Source of the DNA: Chelatococcus sambhunathii
GTDB taxonomy: Bacteria; Pseudomonadota; Alphaproteobacteria; Rhizobiales; Methylopilaceae
Length of the DNA: 48,552 bases
Assembly (NCBI GenBank): GCA_031316315.1
Contig: JADBEO010000032.1
Location: forward strand, 1 to 48,552
Direction of reading: 5' to 3'
A model generated the notes under the pieces. It saw nothing but the letters and a program-made list of their open reading frames with translations, searched no databases and was not told the DNA's origin. Of the stretch, positions 27,071-35,887 are shown piece after piece. The first letter of the stretch is position 1. Each line of letters starts with the position of its first letter. Made by a program: the position numbers and the translations under genes.

Positions 27071-27745
27071 GTGACGCCCCTTACCGCCGCCCCCAATCTC
27101 ATCCAGCAGGCCTATGACCGCATCCTCGCGGCGATCGTCGACCATTCGCTCCCGCCGGGCCTGCGCATCCGGCAGCACGAGCTCGCGGATTCCCTCGGGG
27201 TCTCGCGCCAACCCGTGAGCCACGCGCTCCACCTGCTGCACCGTCAGGGCCTCGTCACCGAGAGCGGCCGGAAGGGTTTTGCGGTCGCCCCGCTCGATGG
27301 CGAGCGCATGCGCCAGCTCTACGAGGTGCGCGCGGCGCTCGACGGACTCGCCGCAAGGCTCGCCGCAGGCCGCGCCGCGACCGATCCGGTGGGCATCAAG
27401 GCCCTGCGCGCCTGCCTCGACGCCGGCCGCGCGATCGACGCCGGCGCGCCGCTGTCGCCGCTGATCGATCGCGACGCGGCCTTTCATCAGGCGGTCTACC
27501 GGCTCTCCGGCAACCCGGCGATCGCCGAGACAACCGCGCCGCAATGGCCGCATCTGCGTCGCTCCATGGCGGCGGTGCTGATGGACGAGCCCTACCGCGC
27601 GCGCGTCTGGGCGGAGCACGAGGACATCGCAAGGCGCATCGAGGCCGGCGACGCCGACGGCGCCGAGACCGCGGCGCGCGACCACGCGCTCCGCGCAGGC
27701 CGCTCGATCGCGGCGCGGCTTGAGGAGATTTCGCAGGCGGCGTGA
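27071..27745 (+). CDS. GntR-family transcriptional regulator (FCD type)
   Basis: A 224-residue regulator. The N-terminal winged helix (residues ~8-75) contains LADSLGVSRQPVSHALHLLHRQGLV, and an FCD ligand-binding domain follows (~80-215; LYEVRAALDGLAARLAA, DAAFHQAVYRLSGNP, DHALRAGRSI). FCD regulators sense small carboxylates and control nearby catabolic genes. It is 32 bases upstream of the dioxygenase gene on the same strand, its probable target. The start is taken as GTG 27071; a TTG 12 bases upstream is also in frame, and neither has a good ribosome binding site. Confidence 0.88.
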   Translation: MTPLTAAPNLIQQAYDRILAAIVDHSLPPGLRIRQHELADSLGVSRQPVSHALHLLHRQGLVTESGRKGFAVAPLDGERMRQLYEVRAALDGLAARLAAGRAATDPVGIKALRACLDAGRAIDAGAPLSPLIDRDAAFHQAVYRLSGNPAIAETTAPQWPHLRRSMAAVLMDEPYRARVWAEHEDIARRIEAGDADGAETAARDHALRAGRSIAARLEEISQAA

Positions 27746-27777
27746 AGACCGCGTCGCACATCCGAGGAGGAGACGTC

Positions 27778-28578
27778 ATGCAGTTGAACCAGGAACAGCT
27801 CGACCAGTTCGCGACGGAAGGCTGGCTGCTGCTGCCGGAACTGTTCACGCCGGAGGAGGTCGACCTGCTTCGCCGCGAGGCGGTCGAGATCTACAAGGAA
27901 GAGCGCGAGGAGGTCTGGCGCGAAAAGGACGGCTCGCCCCGCACCGCCTTCGCGGCGCACAAATACAACGAGGCCTTCCGCCTGCTGTGGCGCCATCCGC
28001 GCATGATCAAGCCGGTCGAACAGGTGTTCGGCGAGCCGGTCTATCTGCATCAGTACAAGATCAACGCGAAGTCGGCCTTCACCGGAGCCGTCTGGCAGTG
28101 GCACCAGGACTACGGCACATGGAAGCGCGACGACGGCATGCCGGAGCCCCGCGCCATGAACATCTCGATCTTTCTCGACGAGGTGATGCCGATCAACGGG
28201 CCGCTGATGCTGGTGCCGAAGAGCCAGGAGGCCGGCGACCTCGAGGCGAGCCACGATCTCGAGACCACGAGCTATCCGCTCTGGACGCTTGACGAGGCGA
28301 CGGTGACGAAGCTGGTCGAGAAGGGCGGCATCGTCGCGCCGACGGGAAAGCCGGGCTCTATGCTGATGTTCCACGGCAATCTGGTGCACGGCTCGGCCGG
28401 CAACATCACGCCCTATCCGCGCAAGATCGTCTATCTCACGCTGAACGCCTGCTCGAACCACATCCGCAAACCGACGCGGCCGGAGTTCATCGCCCATCGG
28501 GATTTCAGCCCGATCGAATGCGTGGAAGACGACGCGCTCGTGAAGCTCGCGCGGAGCCAGAGCCGGCAGGCGGCCTGA
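27778..28578 (+). CDS. Phytanoyl-CoA dioxygenase (PhyH)-family Fe(II)/2-oxoglutarate oxygenase, EctD-like
   Basis: A 266-residue non-haem iron oxygenase. The facial triad is His 109-x-Asp 111 (WQWHQDYGTW) and His 204 (NLVHGSAGN), and the 2-oxoglutarate-binding Arg is probably in the following strand. The WHQDYGTWKRDDGMP stretch and NGPLMLVPKS resemble ectoine hydroxylase EctD, but ectABC genes are absent, so the substrate may differ. It should hydroxylate a small metabolite in the cytosol using oxygen and 2-oxoglutarate. ATG 27778 has GAGGAGGAG upstream. It is linked to the GntR gene and ends in a hairpin terminator. Confidence 0.87.
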   Translation: MQLNQEQLDQFATEGWLLLPELFTPEEVDLLRREAVEIYKEEREEVWREKDGSPRTAFAAHKYNEAFRLLWRHPRMIKPVEQVFGEPVYLHQYKINAKSAFTGAVWQWHQDYGTWKRDDGMPEPRAMNISIFLDEVMPINGPLMLVPKSQEAGDLEASHDLETTSYPLWTLDEATVTKLVEKGGIVAPTGKPGSMLMFHGNLVHGSAGNITPYPRKIVYLTLNACSNHIRKPTRPEFIAHRDFSPIECVEDDALVKLARSQSRQAA

Positions 28579-28611
28579 ACATCGCGACGCCTTGAGCGTT
28601 GACTGAAACGT

Positions 28612-28643
28612 CGGCGGGCCGAGCAATCCGCCCGCCGGCCTTT
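28612..28643 (+). terminator. Terminator after the dioxygenase gene
   Basis: CGGCGGGC (28612-28619) pairs perfectly with GCCCGCCG (28630-28637), followed by GCCTTTCT. It lies between the dioxygenase stop and the end of the convergent second DUF29 gene. Confidence 0.6.
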
Positions 28644-28657
28644 CTGGGCGACTGCGC

Positions 28658-29161
28658 CTAGATCGAAGAGGAGCTCCGCGCTTCCGCGATCGCCGCCACG
28701 AGCGCATCGAAATCGAGAGGTTTTTGAAGCAGAACGCCAGCCGAAAGCGGCGGCGCCGCGGGCAGCCCGTCCGGGAGCGTCTCGCCGTACACCGCGAGAT
28801 CGAGGCGCGCCTGGCGCAGCGCGTCCGTCCACAGCGCGTCCAGATCAATCCGGCTCAGCATCGAAGGTGTCGCACGACGCGCCGCCTTCACATTGAAGCC
28901 GTCCGCCTCGCTGCGCCATTTGGCGACAAGCTTCGGATCGCGATTCGCCGACGCCTTCAGCGCATGAACGAGGATGAGCTGCAGATAGCTTTCAACCGCA
29001 TGGAGCTCGGATTTTCCCACGCTCTCGACCTCTTCGGCGACATTCTCCAGGTCAAGCTCGTTCGGCAGGTCGCGCGCGCGCGCCTGCAGTTCGCGCAGCA
29101 GCGCAGCCTGGCGTTCAGACCAGAGCAGGATGTCGGCATCGTAGTCGGCGACGTCGCTCAT
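28658..29161 (-). CDS. DUF29-domain protein, copy 2
   Basis: A 167-residue paralogue of the DUF29 protein at 26426-26935. The first ~60 residues are almost identical (SDVADYDADILLWSERQAALLREL, ENVAEEVESVGKSELHAVESYL); the C-terminal third has diverged and ends LVAAIAEARSSSSI. The frame is open to 29221, but ATG 29161 matches the paralogue start and has GAGGAGGC upstream. Function is unknown. The two copies probably arose by duplication, with the gntR-dioxygenase pair now between them. Confidence 0.87.
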   Translation of the reverse strand: MSDVADYDADILLWSERQAALLRELQARARDLPNELDLENVAEEVESVGKSELHAVESYLQLILVHALKASANRDPKLVAKWRSEADGFNVKAARRATPSMLSRIDLDALWTDALRQARLDLAVYGETLPDGLPAAPPLSAGVLLQKPLDFDALVAAIAEARSSSSI

Positions 29162-29226
29162 GCGGCCTCCTCGACGGAAATGTCGCGCCGCGCCCAAGGA
29201 TTTGCAACGGACGCCCGCCAAACGAG

Positions 29227-29254
29227 AAAGGCCGGGCCTTCCAGCCCGGCCTTT
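29227..29254 (-). terminator. Terminator of the pnt operon
   Basis: AAAGGCCGGGC (29227-29237) and GCCCGGCCTTT (29244-29254) form a perfect 11-base stem with a short loop. Its own A/T ends provide a short T-run on either strand. It lies 45 bases downstream of pntB and 66 bases upstream of the DUF29 start. Confidence 0.75.
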
Positions 29255-29298
29255 TCAAGCGATCGCCAAGGAAGCCTCGCGCCCTCGACGATCGGCCC

Positions 29299-30732
29299 TC
29301 ACGCGATGTGCGGCAGCAGCTTCTCGAGCGAGCCCTTGGCGTCGCCGTAGTACATCCGCGTGTTGTCCTTGTAGAACAGCGGGTTCTCGATGCCCGAATA
29401 GCCGGTTCCCTGGCCGCGCTTCGAGACGAAGACCTGCTTGGCCTTCCACACCTCGAGCACCGGCATGCCGGCGATCGGCGAGTTCGGGTCTTCTTGGGCG
29501 GCCGGATTCACGATGTCGTTGGAGCCGATGACGATGACGACGTCCGTCGAGGGAAAGTCCTCGTTGATCTCGTCCATCTCCAGCACGATGTCGTACGGCA
29601 CCTTGGCTTCGGCCAGCAGCACGTTCATGTGGCCCGGCAGCCGGCCGGCGACCGGATGGATCGCGAAGCGCACCTCCTTGCCGGCGGCGCGGAGCTTGCG
29701 GGTCAGCTCGGCGACCGCCTGCTGCGCCTGCGCCACCGCCATGCCGTATCCCGGCACGATGATGACGCTGTCGGCCTCGTTCAGCGCCGCCGCGACGCCG
29801 TCGGTGTCGATGGCGATCTGCTCGCCCTCGATCTCCTGCGCCGGCCCGGTCGTGGCGCCGAAGCCGCCGAGGATGACGGAGATGAACGACCGGTTCATCG
29901 CCTTGCACATGATGTAGGACAGGATCGCGCCCGAGGAGCCGACCAGCGCGCCGGTCACGATCAGGAGGTCGTTGCCGAGCGTGAAGCCGATCGCCGAGGC
30001 CGCCCAGCCCGAATAGCTGTTGAGCATCGAGACGACGACGGGCATGTCGGCGCCGCCGATCCCCATGATGAGGTGGTAGCCGATGAAGAAGGCGAGCAGC
30101 GTCATCAGGATCAGCGCCCACATGCCGGCGCCGTTCACGTAGAGGATCAGCAGCAGGAAGGAGGCCGCGGCCGCGCCGGCGTTCAGCATGTGGCCGCCGG
30201 GGAGCTTCTTGGCCTTGCCGTCGACCTTTCCGGCGAGCTTGCCGAAGGCGATGATCGAGCCGGTGAAGGTGACCGCGCCGATGAAGACGCCGAGGAACAC
30301 CTCGACCTTCAGGATCGCGACCTCGACCCCGGTCTTGTGCGCCAGCACCGCGGCGAAGCCGGTGAGCGCTTCGCGCGCCGTCTCGTCCATCGCCTGCACG
30401 GCGACGAGTTCGAGATGGGCGTTGAAGCCGATCAGCACCGCCGCGAGGCCGACGAAGGAGTGCAGCGCTGCGACGAGCTGCGGCATCTCCGTCATCTGAA
30501 CGCGCGTCGCCACCTGCCACCCGATGGCGGCGGCCGCGATGAACATCAGAAGGACGAGCCAGAGCTTGCCGCTGCCCGGCCCGAAGACCGTGGCGAAGAC
30601 GGCGAGCCCCATGCCGACGATGCCGTACCAGACGGCGCGCTTGGCGCTCTCCTGGTTCGACAGGCCGCCAAGCGAGAGGATGAACAGGATGGCCGCGGAG
30701 ATATAGGCCGCGGAAACGATGCCGACGCTCAC
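29299..30732 (-). CDS. pntB: NAD(P) transhydrogenase subunit beta
   Basis: PntB supplies the NADP(H)-binding domain and most of the proton channel of the inner-membrane transhydrogenase, which uses proton-motive force to make NADPH from NADH. The 477-residue protein has about nine hydrophobic helices (residues 1-270) and then domain III. Domain III contains [47 protein letters not shown] and the final [12 protein letters not shown]. It begins 10 bases after pntA. Confidence 0.96.
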   Translation of the reverse strand: MSVGIVSAAYISAAILFILSLGGLSNQESAKRAVWYGIVGMGLAVFATVFGPGSGKLWLVLLMFIAAAAIGWQVATRVQMTEMPQLVAALHSFVGLAAVLIGFNAHLELVAVQAMDETAREALTGFAAVLAHKTGVEVAILKVEVFLGVFIGAVTFTGSIIAFGKLAGKVDGKAKKLPGGHMLNAGAAAASFLLLILYVNGAGMWALILMTLLAFFIGYHLIMGIGGADMPVVVSMLNSYSGWAASAIGFTLGNDLLIVTGALVGSSGAILSYIMCKAMNRSFISVILGGFGATTGPAQEIEGEQIAIDTDGVAAALNEADSVIIVPGYGMAVAQAQQAVAELTRKLRAAGKEVRFAIHPVAGRLPGHMNVLLAEAKVPYDIVLEMDEINEDFPSTDVVIVIGSNDIVNPAAQEDPNSPIAGMPVLEVWKAKQVFVSKRGQGTGYSGIENPLFYKDNTRMYYGDAKGSLEKLLPHIA

Positions 30733-30742
30733 TGTGGCCCCC

Positions 30743-32329
30743 TCACGACTTCTGGAACATTGCGAGCATGCGGCGCGTCACCAGGAACCCGCCGACGATG
30801 TTGATCGAGGCGACGAGGATCGAGACGGCCGACAGCAGCGGGACGAGGAAACCGTGCGCGCCGATCTGCAGCAGCGCGCCGAGCACGATGATGCCCGAGA
30901 TGGCGTTGGTGAGCGCCATGAGCGGCGTGTGCAGCGAGTGGCTCACTCCCCAGATCACCTGGAAGCCGACGAAGCAGGCCAGCGCGAAGACGATGAAGTG
31001 GCTCATGAAGCTCGCCGGCGCGACGGCGCCGACCAGCAGCATGAGGACCGTGCCGACGCCGAGCAGGGTGACCTGGAACTTGGTCTGCTCCTTGAAGGCG
31101 GCGAGCTCATTGGCGCGCCGTTCCTCCGGCGTCAGCTCCTTCGCCTTCTCCTTCGGCTTCTGGGCCGCGATAGCCTTCACCGTCGGCGGCGGCGGCGGAT
31201 AGGTGATCGCCCCTTCATGGGCGACGGTCGCGCCGCGGATGACGTCGTCGGACATGTTATGGACGATCTTGCCGTCCTTGGCCGGCGTCAGATCCGTCAT
31301 CATGTGGCGGATGTTCGTCGCATAGAGCGACGAAGACTGCGACGCCATCCGGCTCGGGAAGTCGGTATAGCCGACGATCGTCACGCCGTTCGGCGAGACG
31401 ACTCGCTCATCCTTGACGGTCAGCTCGCAGTTGCCGCCGCGCTCCGCCGCGAGATCGACGATGACCGAGCCGGGCTTCATCGCCTCGACCATGTCCTTCG
31501 TCCACAGCACCGGCGCGTCGCGGCCCGGGATCAGCGCCGTCGTGATGACGATGTCGATGTCGGGCGCGAGTTCGCGGAACTTCTTGAGCTGCGCCTCTCG
31601 GAACTCCGGGCTCGACGGAGCCGCGTAGCCGCCGGTCGCGGCGCCGTCCTGCTGCTGCTCCTCGAAGTCGAGATAGACGAAGTTCGCGCCCATCGACTCG
31701 ATCTGCTCGGCGACTTCCGGGCGTACGTCGAAGGCGTAGGTGACGGCGCCGAGCGCGGTCGCCGTGCCGATGGCCGCGAGGCCCGCGACGCCCGCGCCGA
31801 TCACCAGCACCTTGGCCGGCGGCACCTTGCCGGCGGCCGTGATCTGGCCGGTGAAGAAGCGCCCGAAATTGCTTCCCGCCTCGATCACCGCCCGGTAGCC
31901 GGCGATGTTGGCCATCGACGACAGGGCGTCCATCTTCTGGGCGCGCGAGATGCGCGGCACCATGTCCATCGCGATGACGGAGGCGCCCGTCCTGGAGCTC
32001 TGCTCCAGCAGGTCCTTGCTCTGCGCCGGATAGAAGAACGAGATCAGCGTCTTGGCCGGCGTCAGGCGCTCGACTTCCGAAGGCTCCGGCGGACGGACCT
32101 TGGCGATGACGTCGGCGCGCTCCCACAGCGCCGCGGCGCTGTCGACCACCTCGACGCCGGCGGCCCGGTAGGCGTCGTCGGTGAAGCCGGCCGCCAGTCC
32201 CGCGCCCGACTCGACGAGGCAGTCATAGCCGAGCTTCTTGAGCTGCGTCGCGCTGTCGGGCGTCATCGCAACGCGCGCCTCGCCTGCGAACAGCTCTTTC
32301 GGCGAACCGATCTTCATTGCGTCCGTCAT
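30743..32329 (-). CDS. pntA: NAD(P) transhydrogenase subunit alpha, single-chain form
   Basis: PntA binds NAD(H) (domain I) and contributes membrane helices. The 528-residue chain joins domain I (residues ~1-380; [49 protein letters not shown]) to the C-terminal membrane part (~430-520, four helices). Many alphaproteobacteria split this into pntAA and pntAB; here it is fused as in E. coli. ATG at 32317 (MKIGSP) is an alternative start. It lies between a cytochrome oxidase subunit IV-like gene and pntB on the same strand. Confidence 0.95.
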   Translation of the reverse strand: MTDAMKIGSPKELFAGEARVAMTPDSATQLKKLGYDCLVESGAGLAAGFTDDAYRAAGVEVVDSAAALWERADVIAKVRPPEPSEVERLTPAKTLISFFYPAQSKDLLEQSSRTGASVIAMDMVPRISRAQKMDALSSMANIAGYRAVIEAGSNFGRFFTGQITAAGKVPPAKVLVIGAGVAGLAAIGTATALGAVTYAFDVRPEVAEQIESMGANFVYLDFEEQQQDGAATGGYAAPSSPEFREAQLKKFRELAPDIDIVITTALIPGRDAPVLWTKDMVEAMKPGSVIVDLAAERGGNCELTVKDERVVSPNGVTIVGYTDFPSRMASQSSSLYATNIRHMMTDLTPAKDGKIVHNMSDDVIRGATVAHEGAITYPPPPPTVKAIAAQKPKEKAKELTPEERRANELAAFKEQTKFQVTLLGVGTVLMLLVGAVAPASFMSHFIVFALACFVGFQVIWGVSHSLHTPLMALTNAISGIIVLGALLQIGAHGFLVPLLSAVSILVASINIVGGFLVTRRMLAMFQKS

Positions 32330-32537
32330 TGCGGATCCTCACGGTAACGTCGTCGGCGTTCGGGACGCTGGATCGTCGAGGCGTTATGCCTTTGGAGAAA
32401 TCGCAGTCCTGGTGAGCAGCTGATCCCGAATACTGCTGCTCGCTAAACTTAGCGCCGGGCGCAAGCCCCAGCGCTTGCCTCCCAGGGCTCCCGGCGTTCG
32501 GTCAAGATCCGGAGCCTGTCGCAGGCCCCGATCGCTT

Positions 32538-32831
32538 TCAGCGGAGGAGGAAGTAGAGGCCGACCACGACGAGCGCGGCGATGGCGATGGGGGCGATGTT
32601 GCCCTTCTCGCTCATGCCGGAGACCGCGCCGGTGACGACCGCGAGCACGATGCCGAGGCCCGCGAGACCCCAGGCGCCGCCGACGCCGCCGATCGCAAGC
32701 GAAATGACGATCAGAATGACCGCAGCCGTCGCGACCTTCGACAGCTTCATCACCATCGCATAGGTGGCTTCGTGCTCGGCGTAGTCGTTGCCGGTGGCGG
32801 TCGCGTATTCCTGGACTGCGTGCTCGGCCAT
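32538..32831 (-). CDS. aa3-type cytochrome c oxidase subunit IV-like protein
   Basis: A 97-residue protein with a polar N-terminus and three short hydrophobic segments. The N-terminal NDYAEHEATYAMVMKLSKVATAAVILIV is characteristic of the alphaproteobacterial aa3 oxidase subunit IV family, a small accessory membrane subunit not needed for activity in known cases. Genes of this family often precede the pnt operon rather than cox genes, as here. The 208-base gap to pntA has a palindrome (CGCTAA/TTAGCG, 32441-32454) and no gene. Confidence 0.85.
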   Translation of the reverse strand: MAEHAVQEYATATGNDYAEHEATYAMVMKLSKVATAAVILIVISLAIGGVGGAWGLAGLGIVLAVVTGAVSGMSEKGNIAPIAIAALVVVGLYFLLR

Positions 32832-33056
32832 GCGGCTTTTCCTCGGCTGAATGACGGCTTTTCACGGGATGTAGCGGAAACGATAGCGCCCGGCAATCAG
32901 CCAAAGGGCTGGTATGCCAGATGCCAGAGGATGCGCGCAGTCTTATATTTCAACGGCTTACGCCTGGCGCAGCCGCCGCCCGAAAATGCCGCGGGGCCGA
33001 AGTCGCCCTAAAGTCCGACGCGGCCCGCGCGGGATGCGACGTTGCGTCCCGCCCGA

Positions 33057-34427
33057 TCAATGCGCGGGTTCAAGTCCGACGGCGTCGCAGGTGGAGCGCT
33101 GCCGACGCGCGACGGCCTCGACCGAGAAGTCGGCCATCGTCTCGCGGAAGAGCTGCGAGAAGTTGAGCTCGGCGGCGAGATGCAGGAACACGCCGCCGAG
33201 CCCGATCGCGGCGCGGTCCATGAAGACGAACTCGCGCGGGACAGTGATCGGCCCCTTCGCTTTCAGCTCCTGCGCCACGCGGAACGCCTCCTTGCGCCCA
33301 TACTCGCCGGGCGAGACGCCGTCGGCGATCGAACGCACCCGGTCGTCGAGCAGCGGGCCGTAGATGAAGCGCGCCCAGATGTTGAGGACGTCGATGAGCT
33401 CGCGCTTCAGGCCCCTGAAGCCCCAGACCTCGTAGGCGTGGACGACGCGCTCGTCGTCGCCGTCGCGCAGGCCCTCGTAGAGATCGACGACGCCGCCGAC
33501 GAAGCTCGGCGGGAAGATGCGGATGCAGCCATAGTCCAGCAGGTTGATGCCCTGCGGTTCGCCGTTCTCGGAGAACGCCGCGTAGTTGCCGAGATGCGGG
33601 TCGCCATGGATGACGCCGTGGCTGGAGAACGGCCCCCACCACGCCTTGAACATCGCGACCGCGAGCCGGTTGCGGACCTCGAGCGGCGCCTGCTTGAACT
33701 CGAGCAGCTTTCGCCCCTCGAGCCAGTCGAGGGTCAAGAGCCGCCGGGTCGAGAGTTCTGGATGGACCCCCGGCACGCGCACCTCCGGCGTGTCGCGGAG
33801 CATGAGGGCGTAGAGCGCCGCGTGCTTGGCCTCGCGGGTGTAGTCGAGCTCCTCGCGGATGCGCGCGCCGATCTCCTGGACGATCTGGCTGGTGTCGATC
33901 GAGGGATCGAAGCGGCGGCGGATGTCGAACAGCAGCCGCAGCTGTCCGAGATCCGCCTCCACCGCCGAGGCCATATCCGGATACTGCAGCTTCACGGCCA
34001 CCGGCTTGCCGTCGAGCGTCGTCGCGCGGTGCACCTGGCCGAGCGAGGCGGCGGCGGCCGGCTCCTTCTCGAACGATCCGAATCTTTCAAGCCAGTCCGG
34101 CCCGAGCTCGGCGGCCATGCGGCGGCGGACGAAGCCGTAGCCCATCGGCGGCGCGTCGGACTGGAGCTGCGCGAGTTCGGTCGCGTATTCGGGCGGCAGC
34201 GCGTCAGGGATGGTCGCGAGCAGCTGCGCGACCTTCATCAGCGGCCCCTTCAGCCCGCCGAGCGCGGCGGCGAGGTCGGCCGCGCGCTGGTCGCGACCCG
34301 CCGCGCGGCCGCGCAACTGAGCGGTCGCGATCCGCGCCGCCACGCCTCCCACATTGGCGCCGACGCGCGCGTAGCGCCCGACGCGGGCTGAGAGGCGGTT
34401 GCGTTCGACGTCGTGATCGGAAGCCAT
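33057..34427 (-). CDS. ABC1/AarF-UbiB family kinase-like protein
   Basis: A 456-residue protein of the atypical kinase family linked to ubiquinone biosynthesis or lipid homeostasis. It has a KxGQ-like helix that here reads LMKVAQLL (residues 64-70), and the Ala-rich loop AAAASLGQV (124-132) in place of a P-loop. Nucleotide Lys 146 is in VAVKLQYP, the catalytic loop is HGDPHLGNY and the metal motif is DYG. The Gly of KxGQ is Ala, as in an alphaproteobacterial subgroup. The function is ATP-binding regulation rather than proven protein kinase activity. ATG 34427 is preferred to the in-frame GTG 34436. Confidence 0.85.
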   Translation of the reverse strand: MASDHDVERNRLSARVGRYARVGANVGGVAARIATAQLRGRAAGRDQRAADLAAALGGLKGPLMKVAQLLATIPDALPPEYATELAQLQSDAPPMGYGFVRRRMAAELGPDWLERFGSFEKEPAAAASLGQVHRATTLDGKPVAVKLQYPDMASAVEADLGQLRLLFDIRRRFDPSIDTSQIVQEIGARIREELDYTREAKHAALYALMLRDTPEVRVPGVHPELSTRRLLTLDWLEGRKLLEFKQAPLEVRNRLAVAMFKAWWGPFSSHGVIHGDPHLGNYAAFSENGEPQGINLLDYGCIRIFPPSFVGGVVDLYEGLRDGDDERVVHAYEVWGFRGLKRELIDVLNIWARFIYGPLLDDRVRSIADGVSPGEYGRKEAFRVAQELKAKGPITVPREFVFMDRAAIGLGGVFLHLAAELNFSQLFRETMADFSVEAVARRQRSTCDAVGLEPAH

Positions 34428-34580
34428 GTCGACCACTTACGTCGTGCGCGCCCCGCCGGTTGACCAGTGGGCGCGACGATACGTGTACGAGACGAAGAGA
34501 TTGGCGCCCGCGGCGCTGTCACGATCCTTAGGATGATCGCATCTCGGTCGCGCCGTTGGTTCTAGATCCGCAACGCTTCC

Positions 34581-34735
34581 CGCCCCTTCTCCCGCTTGCG
34601 GGAGAAGGTAAGGATGAGGGTGAGTGGCGGCGCGGCCTCAAGGAACGTCTGTCCGCTGGCGAAGCGCTCTGTTCGGAACCCTCTGCGCTGACGCCCCTCA
34701 CCCTTACCCTCTCCCGTGAACGGGAGAGGGGGCGG
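34581..34735. repeat. Long imperfect inverted repeat, related to that at 12-150
   Basis: The left arm (34581-34625) has CTTCTCCCGCTTGCGGGAGAAGG; the right arm (34693-34735) has the complementary CTCACCCTTACCCTCTCCCG and CGGGAGAGGG. Each arm is itself a hairpin. It lies between the ABC1 gene and the Bug-type gene, both on the minus strand, about 30 bases past the Bug stop, where it could help end transcription. Confidence 0.75.
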
Positions 34736-34764
34736 AGACGTCGTGACCTTTCTTGACGCGAACG

Positions 34765-35733
34765 CTACGGCGAAGGGATCTTGCCCTCGTCGACCACCTG
34801 CTTCCAGCGGGCGATCTCCTTGGCCTGGAAGGCCTCGGACTCGGCCTCGGAACTGGCGACGACGTCGAAGCCGGTCTTGGCGAAGGCCTTGGCCACGGCC
34901 TCGGTCTTGAGGGCCTTGATCAGGGCGTCCTCGATTTTCGCCTTCACCGCCGGGTCGACGCCCTTCGGCGCGCCGATCGCCTGCCAGGAATAGACCTCGA
35001 GGCCCTCATAGCCGAGCTCCTTCAGCGTCGGCACGTCGGGCAGCATCGGATGGCGCTCGGCGCTGGTGACCGCGAGCGCGTTCACCTTGTTGGTCACGAT
35101 ATGCGGATAGATGTTGCCGAGGTTCTGGAAGGAGACGTCCGTCTGGCCGCCGATCAGGTCGGTGATGGCCGGTCCGCCGCCCTTGTAGGGGATGTGGTTT
35201 CCGGTCGTGCCGGTCTTCTGCCAAAACAGTTCGGCCGTCAGATGGTCGGACGAACCGGAGCCCGAGCTCGGGAAGGTCACCTTGCCCGGATTGGCCTTCA
35301 GGTATTCGACCAGCGACTTCACGTCCTTGGCCGGGAAGTCCTTGCGCGTGACCAGCACGTTCGGCGTGCGGACCGCGACGGTCAGCAGGTCGAAATCCTT
35401 CGCGGCGTCGTAGTTCAGGCCCTTGAACAGCGCCGGGTTGATCGACCAGACCGACAGCGCCGCGCAGAGCAGCGTGTAGCCGTCCGGCGCGGAGCGGGCC
35501 ACGGCGCCGGCGCCGGTGTTGCCGGTCGCGCCGGGGCGGTTCTCGATGACCACGTTGCCGCCGAGGTTCTTCTCGAACTCCGTCTGCACGACGCGAGCGG
35601 CCTGATCCGAGGCGCCGCCGGGCGGGAACGGGACCACCATCGTCACCGGCCGCTCCGGGTAGCCGGCCGCCAGGGCCGGGACAGCCAGCGCGGCGACGGC
35701 GACCGCGGCCGTCAAAGCACGAATGATGCGCAT
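34765..35733 (-). CDS. Bug/TctC-family periplasmic substrate-binding protein
   Basis: A 322-residue exported protein: signal peptide 1-22 (ALA), then the family hallmark YPERPVTMVVPFPPGGASDQAAR, VIENRPGATGNTGA, YTLLCAA and GKVTFPSSGSGSSDHL. It captures a carboxylate or similar solute for a tripartite tricarboxylate transporter. The membrane components tctAB are not in the window, as is common for these orphan binding proteins. ATG 35733 has GAGGAGGACG upstream. It is divergent from a LysR regulator, with an inverted repeat between them. Confidence 0.92.
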   Translation of the reverse strand: MRIIRALTAAVAVAALAVPALAAGYPERPVTMVVPFPPGGASDQAARVVQTEFEKNLGGNVVIENRPGATGNTGAGAVARSAPDGYTLLCAALSVWSINPALFKGLNYDAAKDFDLLTVAVRTPNVLVTRKDFPAKDVKSLVEYLKANPGKVTFPSSGSGSSDHLTAELFWQKTGTTGNHIPYKGGGPAITDLIGGQTDVSFQNLGNIYPHIVTNKVNALAVTSAERHPMLPDVPTLKELGYEGLEVYSWQAIGAPKGVDPAVKAKIEDALIKALKTEAVAKAFAKTGFDVVASSEAESEAFQAKEIARWKQVVDEGKIPSP

Positions 35734-35819
35734 CGGGGCGCGTCCTCCTCTCAAAGCATCTCCTCCACGGGCGTTTCTTGGGGACGCCTCGTTCGTGACG
35801 GTGACGCTAGTCGTGCGAG

Positions 35820-35849
35820 CGATGCCGGTCTAAACCAGAGACGGCATCG
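35820..35849. promoter_or_regulatory. Candidate LysR-type operator
   Basis: CGATGCCG (35820-35827) and CGGCATCG (35842-35849) are perfect reverse complements with centres 22 bases apart, two helical turns. The site lies 38 bases before the LysR start and about 86 bases upstream of the divergent Bug gene. The spacing and location fit a LysR-type binding site controlling both promoters. Confidence 0.55.
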
Positions 35850-35887
35850 TTTGATGCGGTTAGTGGATCGAACCGGCGGAGCCGGCG

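Noticed and set aside
30719-32347. 542-residue plus-strand open frame over pntA
   Set aside because: It is antisense of a confidently identified gene and Arg/Asp-rich without motifs.
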